The notes: generated from the sequence alone by a model not told the origin. 8,529 nucleotides of DNA from Bacteriovoracaceae bacterium (GCA_947442115.1 CANEVK010000104.1:1-8529); one strand, 5' to 3'. Shown: positions 1-5,336, counted from the first letter of the stretch. Numbers and translations: made by a program.

Positions 1-33
1 CTCATGCAGGTGTTGGGTAAGTTTTGAGCTCAT
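1..33 (-). CDS. Possible start of a further minus-strand gene, cut by window edge
   Basis: On the minus strand an ATG at 33-31 opens a frame of 11 codons (MSSKLTQHLHE) that runs out of the window without a stop. It begins 15 bases after the stop of the lipoprotein gene, a spacing usual within an operon. No clear Shine-Dalgarno precedes it, and 11 codons are too few to show coding character. It could equally be non-coding sequence. Confidence 0.25.
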   Translation of the reverse strand, partial: MSSKLTQHLHE

Positions 34-48
34 AGAGGCAAATTCAAT

Positions 49-510
49 TTATTCTTTCCAGTTAAGTTCTAGTCCTTGTTTTGAATAAGGAAGATCTTTT
101 GGAGTTAAGACTAACCCTTTTACATCACTCATTTGCGCCCGTTGAATACAAGTGCTAAATTGGCTTGAATATTCATAATAAGACCCATACGGAGCAACCA
201 CTTGAGCGCCTTGAGGGGCAGAGGCCGGAGATCTTAGATTGGTTGGGATTAAATGATATTGGTTGTTCTTATCTACCCAGGCAAGATCCCAGTTCGAAGC
301 TTGCGCCTGCTCAGGCTTGATATCTTTGGCTTCAAGACCAATATCAAAGCAGACTTCCTGCTGGTGGGCCCTTTTAGTGGCCGAAGCTTTAATATTTCCC
401 CAGGCCATAGAATCATAGGCGACTGGATGACCCTCAACAGAGGCCGGGCGTCGGTCGTGGGCGCAACTGGTGAAAATAATTAAAGAAAAAATAAATAAAA
501 TTGTTTTCAT
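49..510 (-). CDS. Small outer-membrane lipoprotein of unknown function
   Basis: The 153-residue product starts with a short basic end and a hydrophobic stretch, then a lipobox (IFTSC) with the lipidated Cys at residue 16. Residue 17 is Ala, not Asp, which by the usual +2 rule predicts sorting to the outer membrane. The mature part is rich in short polar/hydrophobic alternations that suggest a beta-sandwich, and it has two further Cys (54 and 121) that could form a disulfide. I do not recognise a domain. The ATG at 510 is supported by a strong GGGAGG just upstream (about 514-519 on the minus strand). An extended -10 element lies further up at 535-543. The gene diverges from the Tsx-like channel at 650; if the short frame at 1-33 is real, the two would be co-transcribed. 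Confidence 0.8.
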   Translation of the reverse strand: MKTILFIFSLIIFTSCAHDRRPASVEGHPVAYDSMAWGNIKASATKRAHQQEVCFDIGLEAKDIKPEQAQASNWDLAWVDKNNQYHLIPTNLRSPASAPQGAQVVAPYGSYYEYSSQFSTCIQRAQMSDVKGLVLTPKDLPYSKQGLELNWKE

Positions 511-534
511 AGGCCCTCCCTGGGAGCTAGAACC

Positions 535-543
535 ATTTTAACA
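535..543 (-). promoter_or_regulatory. Extended -10 promoter element for the lipoprotein gene
   Basis: The minus strand reads TGTTAAAAT, a TGn extended -10 with TAAAAT as the hexamer (5/6 to TATAAT). A start about 7 bases downstream would give a leader of roughly 18 bases that carries the GGGAGG ribosome site. No convincing -35 lies at the right distance, which is tolerable for an extended -10 promoter. The same leader holds a short CTCC/GGAG palindrome that overlaps the ribosome site. Confidence 0.35.
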
Positions 544-583
544 TGATTCAGCTTGAGGGTGTGAGGGAGGAGAGTTTTTCCTC

Positions 584-648
584 AAAAGTCCTCCTCAATA
601 CTGGTTTTTTTTGGTACGGAAAGACCTCCATAAATAATGAGGACTTTT
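584..648 (+). promoter_or_regulatory. Leader inverted repeat covering the Tsx-like gene ribosome site
   Basis: AAAAGTCCTC at 584-593 and GAGGACTTTT at 639-648 are perfect 10-base inverted repeats, 45 bases apart. The right arm contains the ribosome binding site GAGGA (639-643) of the channel gene that starts at 650. If transcription begins before 584, this pairing would hide the ribosome site. Two competitors exist: GAGGAG at 567-572 can pair with CTCCTC at 591-596 and so occupy most of the left arm, and CCTC at 625-628 can pair with GAGG at 639-642. This could be an on/off leader switch. I could not place a convincing plus-strand promoter, so whether both arms are transcribed is unknown. Confidence 0.35.
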
Positions 649-649
649 C

Positions 650-1450
650 ATGCAAACTAAGACAATCCTTGGGCTTTTAGCGCTCATCCTCTCTTCAGCT
701 GCTTCGGCCGTGAGTGTTTCCTTTTTAAAAGGTGACAATTTCCGTGATGATTTAGGGTACCGCCAAGATAAGACGACCATGACGATTGAGAATTTTTCAG
801 TCTGGGAATTAGGATCGGTCTTCTTTTACTACGATATTACCGAGCCGACGACTGATGATAAAGATCCTGATCTGCATGATTTTGATTCTAAACCAGTTTC
901 CAATCAGTTCTTTGGGGGAATCTCAACTGCCTTAAGTCTAAGCAAAATCACCAATAAGAATTTTAGTTATGGTCCACTGAAAGATCTTTCTATCCGTCTT
1001 GAATTAGAAAATGGATCCGGCAATGGTGTAAACAATTTCCAAAATTATTTCTATGGTCTTCAGTATGATATCGCGGTGCCTGGTTTTGATTTTTTCTCTC
1101 TCAATACTGTTTTAAGAGACAATCCGAATGATGCTGGTGTTGGTTTTCAAATCGGAATGTTCTGGCAAATGACTTGGGATTACGGCCGCTGGAATCGCTA
1201 TAAGTTCACTGGCTTTCTTGCTGCTTCCCCTTGGGATGGAGATCAAGACTCAGAAAAATATTCTTTCTTTGCTAAAAATGGTCGCTACCTGACCACTCAG
1301 CCGCAACTTCTTTATGATCTCGGTTACGGTTTATGGGGCAAGCAGAATCGTTTGGAAGTAGGTCTTGAGTATGCTTACTTCATTAATCGCTTTCAACTTA
1401 AAGAAACCGATGAAATGTGTCTTCAGTACATGGTGAAGATGAGTTTCTAA
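650..1450 (+). CDS. Tsx-like (nucleoside-channel family) outer-membrane protein
   Basis: The 266-residue product has a Sec signal peptide cut after Ala20 (ASA|V) and a mature beta-barrel of about 246 residues ending in Phe (MVKMSF), the usual signal for insertion by the BAM machinery. The pattern resembles the Tsx/OmpK-type nucleoside-specific channel family: a strand with TIENFSVWELGSVFFYYDIT near residues 45-64, an internal FWQMTWDYGRW strand near 171-181, and a final hairpin with GLEYAYFINRF and E-x-x-x-Q-Y-MVKMSF at 238-266. Family members let nucleosides and similar small solutes cross the outer membrane; the substrate here cannot be read from sequence. GAGGA with 6-base spacing supports the ATG at 650. 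The stop overlaps the stop of the convergent DUF1634 gene by 4 bases. Confidence 0.8.
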   Translation: MQTKTILGLLALILSSAASAVSVSFLKGDNFRDDLGYRQDKTTMTIENFSVWELGSVFFYYDITEPTTDDKDPDLHDFDSKPVSNQFFGGISTALSLSKITNKNFSYGPLKDLSIRLELENGSGNGVNNFQNYFYGLQYDIAVPGFDFFSLNTVLRDNPNDAGVGFQIGMFWQMTWDYGRWNRYKFTGFLAASPWDGDQDSEKYSFFAKNGRYLTTQPQLLYDLGYGLWGKQNRLEVGLEYAYFINRFQLKETDEMCLQYMVKMSF

Positions 1451-1812
1451 ACCCAAATCCCTTGCGTAAAACTTAAAAGCAGTCCCAAGAAAACCATGGC
1501 GGCAATTAGCGCCATTTTCTTCTCTTGGTGTTTGTAAAATAAGATCATGGAGATGAAAACTCTGATCACCGGCAGAGTAATTAAAAGTCCAAGACCCATA
1601 ACGGAGAGAAGGTTACCCCATTCATCTAACATGACAAAAAGCTGAACAGAGTTAAAGAGACTATAAGTTCGATAGACCTGAAGTGAAGCGAAGGGGTCTT
1701 TGTTTGGATGAAAACTCACAAGCCAACCTGAGAGAATCAGTATCCCAGAAAAAATAACTCCGCGGCTTAAGAATCGAGAAATTTTAAGTTCAATTTTTTC
1801 AACATCTCTCAT
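1447..1812 (-). CDS. DUF1634 membrane protein, partner of the TSUP permease
   Basis: The 121-residue product has a charged N-terminal segment and about three hydrophobic helices (roughly 18-34, 66-93 and 98-115). The motif LLITLPVIRV at 76-85, followed by a hydrophobic run ending in FYKHQEKK, is the typical signature of DUF1634 proteins. Genes of this family are commonly found directly beside TauE/SafE permeases, as here: its ATG overlaps the permease stop as ATGA (1809-1812), so translation is probably coupled. AAGGGA with 7-base spacing precedes the ATG. Its biochemical role is unknown; a subunit or modulator of the permease is the natural inference. Confidence 0.8.
   Translation of the reverse strand: MRDVEKIELKISRFLSRGVIFSGILILSGWLVSFHPNKDPFASLQVYRTYSLFNSVQLFVMLDEWGNLLSVMGLGLLITLPVIRVFISMILFYKHQEKKMALIAAMVFLGLLLSFTQGIWV
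1496..1524 (+). terminator. Probable intrinsic terminator of the Tsx-like gene
   Basis: ATGGCG at 1496-1501 and CGCCAT at 1510-1515 form a 6-bp GC-rich stem with an 8-base loop, followed by a T-rich run (TTTTCTTCTCTT). It lies 46 bases after the channel stop and inside the opposite-strand DUF1634 gene. That placement is expected because the two genes leave no spacer. The stem is short, so activity is uncertain. Confidence 0.4.
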
Positions 1813-2624
1813 CCGCGAATCCCTTTAAGAATCATTTGAATCGCCACCACCACCATGAGGATAATAAAGGTCTTCCTAAGGGAGGAGGTCTTTAATTTGG
1901 GCATAACTTTTGCCCCAATCCAAGCACCAATAATAATCCCGATCGCCACCGGAGAGGCAATTTCAGGTTTGATATCCCCACGTAAAAAATAGGCCCCCGC
2001 ACTTGCAGATGCTGTGACACCAATCATGAAATTCGACGTCGCTGAAGACACTTTCAGAGGCGTTTTCATCACCCCATCCATGGCGAGCATTTTAAAAATG
2101 CCACTTCCTATGCCTAGAATCGCCGAAAAAATGCCAGCGAAATACATGATGACTAGACCCAAGGGGACCTTTTCAAGGTTGTACTTAATCCAGTTCCCTC
2201 GCTCGGGATAAGAAGAGTTTAATTTTAAGTGATCTGCCCAAGGATGATTTTTTTCAGCGAGCTTTTCTTTTTTTTGTCTCAAAGTCATGAGAGCTGAAAA
2301 AAGTAAAAACAGACCAAAGGCTATGAAGAGTGAATTAGACTTGATGGAAGTGGCAAATAAGAAACCCGTGATGGCCCCAAAAACAGTTCCAATTTCTAAA
2401 AGCATCGCAAGTCGAATATTGGTTAAATGATCTTTGAGATAACTTGAGGCTGCTCCTGAGGAAGTCGCAATAATAGAAATAAGACTGGCGGCCACAGCAT
2501 AGCGAATATCAATTTTAAAAAAGAGTGTGAGAACGGGAACAATGATCACCCCACCACCAAGACCAAGAAGTGACCCAAAAAATCCAGCGATTATAGATGT
2601 CGGAAAAAGAATAAGAGCTAACAT
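1809..2624 (-). CDS. TauE/SafE (TSUP) family permease
   Basis: The 271-residue membrane protein shows the two-fold repeat of the TSUP family. The first half has AGFFGSLLGLGGGVIIVP (residues 13-30) followed by YAVAASLISIIATS. The second half has AGIFSAILGIGSGIFKM (163-179) followed by PLKVSSATSNFMIGVTASA. A hydrophilic cytoplasmic loop at about 115-150 joins the halves. Known members move sulfite, sulfonates, sulfoacetate or other sulfur anions, but many are uncharacterised; the substrate here is not determined. Length is normal for the family. ATG 2624 is forced: an in-frame TAG lies at 2636-2634 and no other start precedes the glycine motif. The start lies inside a strong hairpin (2613-2642). 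It is upstream of, and coupled to, DUF1634. Confidence 0.88.
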   Translation of the reverse strand: MLALILFPTSIIAGFFGSLLGLGGGVIIVPVLTLFFKIDIRYAVAASLISIIATSSGAASSYLKDHLTNIRLAMLLEIGTVFGAITGFLFATSIKSNSLFIAFGLFLLFSALMTLRQKKEKLAEKNHPWADHLKLNSSYPERGNWIKYNLEKVPLGLVIMYFAGIFSAILGIGSGIFKMLAMDGVMKTPLKVSSATSNFMIGVTASASAGAYFLRGDIKPEIASPVAIGIIIGAWIGAKVMPKLKTSSLRKTFIILMVVVAIQMILKGIRG

Positions 2625-2642
2625 GTCACCATGCTAGCTCTT
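2613..2642 (-). promoter_or_regulatory. 13-bp hairpin with GUGA tetraloop enclosing the TSUP start codon
   Basis: In the sense RNA (minus strand) the arms AAGAGCUAGCAUG and CAUGUUAGCUCUU pair over all 13 positions, with one G-U wobble, closed by the loop GUGA, a GNRA-type tetraloop. The wobble becomes an A-C mismatch in the plus-strand transcript, so the structure favours the sense RNA. The AUG (2624-2622) and codons 2-4 are in the 3' arm. The GGUGA formed by the last stem base and the loop can pair with the UCACC of the 16S rRNA 3' end. The RNA after the stem is U-rich (UUAUUCUUUUU, 2614-2604), so it may instead, or also, terminate or attenuate transcripts coming from the 65-residue protein gene. 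Confidence 0.55.
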
Positions 2643-2677
2643 TTCATTTAATAAGTGAAAAAAGAAAGTGAAATGGA

Positions 2678-2875
2678 TTAGAGCTTAGAGCATCTACAGT
2701 CTTTAGCTTTTGGCCCATGACCTTTAAATTTTTGACAAGCCTTCATGGAATCAAAGGCAACTTTATAAGGTAAGCAAGCATATTGGGAGCGACCAGGTTT
2801 TCCTTTCACTTTGTCCTGAGCAAAAGCTCCTAGTGAAAGAGAAAAGAGGATTGAAAATAAAGCTAAATGTTTCAT
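2678..2875 (-). CDS. Small secreted cationic protein with four cysteines
   Basis: The 65-residue precursor has a clear Sec signal peptide cut after Ala19 (AFA|QD), leaving a mature protein of 46 residues. The mature part has 10 Lys and 2 Arg against 3 Asp, so it is strongly basic. It has four Cys at 34, 47, 60 and 62, spaced 13, 13 and 2, which could make two disulfides or bind a metal through the final CxC. The ATG at 2875 is preceded by GGAG with 6-base spacing. I do not recognise a family. It lies between the Cys-repeat/pilin-like gene and the TSUP gene on the same strand, with its own likely promoter. It could be a periplasmic thiol/metal protein or an exported small effector; nothing decides between these. 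Confidence 0.7.
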   Translation of the reverse strand: MKHLALFSILFSLSLGAFAQDKVKGKPGRSQYACLPYKVAFDSMKACQKFKGHGPKAKDCRCSKL

Positions 2876-2886
2876 GCATTTCTCCG

Positions 2887-2923
2887 TTAGTCGAAAAGTT
2901 CTCTATGGAGTCTTTTCGGCTAA
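2887..2923 (-). promoter_or_regulatory. Stem-loop in the leader of the small cationic protein gene
   Basis: TTAGTCGAAAAG (2887-2898) and CTTTTCGGCTAA (2912-2923) form an inverted repeat of 12 with one imperfect pair. In the sense (minus) RNA the odd pair is C-A, leaving stems of 4 and 7 bp; in the opposite RNA it would be a U-G wobble. The element ends one base before the gene's CGGAG ribosome site and begins where transcription would start from the -10 at 2931-2936. It may be a 5' protective stem or a protein-binding operator. Confidence 0.35.
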
Positions 2924-2930
2924 AAAGAGA

Positions 2931-2957
2931 ATTTTATTTAATCTTGATTCATGACAA
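2931..2957 (-). promoter_or_regulatory. Possible promoter of the small cationic protein gene
   Basis: The minus strand has TTGTCA (2957-2952) and TAAAAT (2936-2931) with a 15-base spacer. Each hexamer is close to the sigma-70 consensus, but the spacer is short. Predicted initiation near 2924 would give a leader of about 50 bases starting with the 2887-2923 stem-loop. The -35 lies just past the stop of the preceding gene. Confidence 0.35.
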
Positions 2958-2960
2958 ACG

Positions 2961-3992
2961 CTAAAATTCGACTGGTAGACCTTGTCTTAGGTGCATGAGA
3001 TTGCCATCATGGTTAATCTTCCAAATATCTAATTTGCTTGGTTTTAGCGGATCAAGGCTCCCAATAGCATAGGCCTCAAGACCCCATTTTGAGTCGTAAC
3101 AGTCCTTACTTTTATAACGCGAAAATTCAGATTTTATTTGAGATTTCACCTCTTGTGAGAGGTGGGCATAGGCCTCTGGATAGAGTTCCAAAGATGTGGC
3201 TTTTTTGGATCCAGAACAGGCCTTCATAAAACCAAAGACATAATAATACAGAGGTGAGGGAGTATTCTTACTTAATACATTCTCAAGGTCGAAGGAGAAG
3301 CTATTGATTTTTGGATCTTGCTTGAGTTTTCTCTCTGCCATAAGGATATTATTTAAATGAACTCTGGCCTCGGCCTGGATCATTTTTGCTCTAAAAAAAA
3401 TGGAGAGAACGCCAGGTAAAAGCTCACAGTCCTCTTTTGAAAGTGGGGACGTGCATTTATTAACTAAATCAAGTTTTTCCTGGCAATTCATAGACTTTGT
3501 ATCACTGCAATCTTCAGGAAATCTTTTTAGAAGGTCTTGAGCGATAGAGGAAAGTAGTTTTTTACCCTTTTGTAAATCCCCACAAACCTCATTGAGACCA
3601 AAATAACAGGAACGTCTGAAATAAAGATGTGAAAGGTCCTTTTTGCCAGCATCTTTCATCAGGCGACCCAGAGATCGGCAGGCATAAGGTTCAAACTTAT
3701 CACAGGTTGAATTGAGGAGCCTGACTCCTTGATGAGATTTTTTTTTGGAGAGCAAGGACATGCCGGCTATTGTACATCCGATTTTAATGTCCTTAGAGCA
3801 AAGAGCTTCTCCTACGAGAAGGGCATTATCCCAGTTCTCATTTTTGACATAAAAGGCTGCAAGCTTTTCACAGGCCGAGATCTCTTTATTCCTACAGAGG
3901 CGAATCAGCTCCTTCTCAATAGGTGATGAATCTGTTTGGGCGAAAGAAGAAAAGACGACTAAGTTAAGACAGATGAAAAAAATAGTTCGCAT
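2961..3992 (-). CDS. Secreted Hcp-like Cys-repeat protein with a pilin-like C-terminal domain
   Basis: The 343-residue product has a Sec signal peptide cut after Ala18 (SFA|QT). Residues about 29-145 hold four repeats with Cys pairs at 33/41, 65/73, 97/105 and 129/137: every pair is C-x7-C and the period is exactly 32 residues. A fifth pair at 162/170 follows. Sel1-like Hcp proteins of Helicobacter have the same C-x7-C disulfide per helix pair, there with a 36-residue repeat. From about 195 the sequence changes to one resembling the headpiece of deltaproteobacterial type IV pilins: FFRAKMIQAEARVHLNNIL then MAERKL (199-223), and near the end YAIGSLD (308-314) and LDIWKINHDGNL (321-332). The prepilin N-terminus is absent. 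AGAGGA with 8-base spacing supports the ATG. The role is unknown; a periplasmic or surface binding protein is likely. Confidence 0.8.
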   Translation of the reverse strand: MRTIFFICLNLVVFSSFAQTDSSPIEKELIRLCRNKEISACEKLAAFYVKNENWDNALLVGEALCSKDIKIGCTIAGMSLLSKKKSHQGVRLLNSTCDKFEPYACRSLGRLMKDAGKKDLSHLYFRRSCYFGLNEVCGDLQKGKKLLSSIAQDLLKRFPEDCSDTKSMNCQEKLDLVNKCTSPLSKEDCELLPGVLSIFFRAKMIQAEARVHLNNILMAERKLKQDPKINSFSFDLENVLSKNTPSPLYYYVFGFMKACSGSKKATSLELYPEAYAHLSQEVKSQIKSEFSRYKSKDCYDSKWGLEAYAIGSLDPLKPSKLDIWKINHDGNLMHLRQGLPVEF

Positions 3993-4020
3993 AATAGTTA
4001 TCCTCTTAGAGAACTATTTT
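3979..4020 (-). promoter_or_regulatory. 10-bp inverted repeat spanning -10, ribosome site and start codon
   Basis: AAAATAGTTC (3979-3988) and GAACTATTTT (4011-4020) are perfect inverted repeats, 22 bases apart, around the start of the Cys-repeat/pilin-like gene. The 4011-4020 arm overlaps the predicted -10; the gap contains the ribosome site and ATG 3992. A third copy of AATAGTT lies at 3993-3999. If transcription starts near 4009, only one arm is in the mRNA, so a DNA operator is the simpler reading. In a read-through transcript from the kinase gene, both arms would form a hairpin followed by a U run, which could terminate. Confidence 0.35.
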
Positions 4021-4044
4021 AATGGGCCGATCTGTATTTGTCAT
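4016..4044 (-). promoter_or_regulatory. Sigma-70-like promoter of the Cys-repeat/pilin-like gene
   Basis: The minus strand carries ATGACA (4044-4039, 5/6 to TTGACA), a 17-base spacer, and TAAAAT (4021-4016, 5/6 to TATAAT). Initiation would fall near 4009, giving a leader of about 17 bases that keeps the AGAGGA ribosome site. It sits in the 64-base gap after the kinase stop, so this gene need not depend on kinase transcription. Confidence 0.55.
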
Positions 4045-4056
4045 GAAAAGAAAAAT

Positions 4057-5325
4057 TTAAGCTGCTTGAGAGATTTTTAATGGGATGGAGATGATAAAAG
4101 TGGTGTTTGGTTTTGAATCATCTAAAGTGAGTTGACCTCTATGGAGTTCAATAATACTTTTTGATAAAGATAAGCCAAGGCCTGTCCCTTTGCCAGGGTC
4201 TTTAGTGGTGAAAAAAGGGTTGAACATTTTTTCTTGGATATTTTTTGGTATTTTGGGGCCTGAGTTTGAGACAATGATTTTCAGCTCATCACTTTGATAA
4301 TAAGATTCAATTTGAATCCATTTATCATCTTCTCCTTGGTACTCTTCCAGAGCATGAGCTGCATTTATGACAAGGTTGATGAGAACCTGCCCCATTTGGA
4401 CGGAACTTCCTCTGAACTGCAGTCCTTCAAATGAAGCCATATCAATCTTAAGATTAATTCCTTTATTTTTGATGTTCATTGACGTCAGGTTTTGAATATC
4501 TTGAATCAGGCCAATGAGTTGGACTTCTTGCCAGTCATCTATATGAGATTGGCGAGAGAGATTTTTCATCCCTTTGACAATTCCTGAAATGCGCTGAGAC
4601 ATTCGATCAATAGTATCAATCCTTGCTTTTACAAAATCAGTCGAATTTGAAAGTTCTGATTTTAAAATGCCAATATTTCCCATGATCACGGCCAGGGGAT
4701 TATTAATTTCATGAGAAATACCAGCGGCCACTTCACCTAATGCTGCCAACTGACCAGAGCGGATGATACTTTGTTCTTGGTCTTTAATTGTTTCCTGGTT
4801 TCTTTTAAATTCAGTGATGTCTTTTAGAATGAGAACCTTTTGATCACTTTGAGAAAGGGGAGTCGTACTCCCGAGGTAATAAAAAGTTTCACCATGAGCT
4901 TGATGGTACCATTCAAAATTATCCTGAATCATACCAAGAGCAATAACTTCATCAATCTTATTAAAAATACTTAAATCTTTGGCCGCTTCATTCAGGAAGG
5001 CAGGCTTCATGCTTGAGTCAAAAACGATAAGAGGCTTATCTAGCTCGTTCAGAATGGAGTGGTAATAGTTTTTTTGTTCAGAGGTCTTTTTAAAAAGACG
5101 AATCAAACTCCATAAGAATAAGGGAACTGAAATCGTGCTGAATATGTAAATGCGCTGAGACGTGTAAACATCCATAGCATTTTGGATAGTCCAAGGGAGA
5201 TCAAGTTCGTATAAATCGATGGAGATAAAAAGCACAGGAACCAGCTGACCCAAAAGGGTTGAAGCGATTAAATTCAAAAATTGGTTATACAACTTGTGCT
5301 TCATCATTTGTAATTTAAATACCAA
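4057..5325 (-). CDS. Membrane sensor histidine kinase with PAS-like domain, no adjacent regulator
   Basis: The product is 422 residues from the TTG at 5325. Two membrane helices (about 15-36 and 58-77) enclose an outside loop of only about 20 residues. A PAS-like domain (about 85-170, ending LILKDITEFKR) and a short coiled linker follow. The HisKA H-box GISHEINNPLAV places the phosphorylated His at 205. The ATPase domain has an N-box with Asn317 and Asn321, an F-box FNPFFTT (368-374) and a G2 box GKGTGLGLSLSK (378-389). The usual D-x-G-x-G box is N-S-G-P-K (354-358). The start is unsure: TTG 5325 has GGA at 6 bases, while ATG 5307 or 5304 lacks a ribosome site but gives a typical basic N-terminus (MMKHK or MKHK). 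No response regulator is in the window, so its partner is elsewhere. Confidence 0.9.
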   Translation of the reverse strand: MVFKLQMMKHKLYNQFLNLIASTLLGQLVPVLFISIDLYELDLPWTIQNAMDVYTSQRIYIFSTISVPLFLWSLIRLFKKTSEQKNYYHSILNELDKPLIVFDSSMKPAFLNEAAKDLSIFNKIDEVIALGMIQDNFEWYHQAHGETFYYLGSTTPLSQSDQKVLILKDITEFKRNQETIKDQEQSIIRSGQLAALGEVAAGISHEINNPLAVIMGNIGILKSELSNSTDFVKARIDTIDRMSQRISGIVKGMKNLSRQSHIDDWQEVQLIGLIQDIQNLTSMNIKNKGINLKIDMASFEGLQFRGSSVQMGQVLINLVINAAHALEEYQGEDDKWIQIESYYQSDELKIIVSNSGPKIPKNIQEKMFNPFFTTKDPGKGTGLGLSLSKSIIELHRGQLTLDDSKPNTTFIISIPLKISQAA

Positions 5326-5336
5326 AGTAGGTCCAT

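Noticed and set aside
253..483. Plus-strand frame of 76 codons opposite the lipoprotein gene
   Set aside because: No ribosome site, no domain or signal peptide; it mirrors the better-supported lipoprotein frame.
567..611. GAGGAG/CTCCTC hairpin followed by T8 as an intrinsic terminator before the Tsx-like gene
   Set aside because: Seven bases separate the stem from the T run and the stem is only 6 bp, so it is not a standard terminator; kept only as part of the leader-switch idea.
595..780. Minus-strand frame of 61 codons over the start of the Tsx-like gene
   Set aside because: It overlaps a clear signal-peptide gene and its composition is not protein-like.
2948..4047. 11-base repeat TTTGTCATGAA (4037-4047) and its inverse (2948-2958) flanking the Cys-repeat/pilin-like gene, as possible mobile-element ends
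   Set aside because: Several 11-base matches are expected by chance in a window this size, there is no transposase or target duplication, and each copy is better explained as part of a -35 element.
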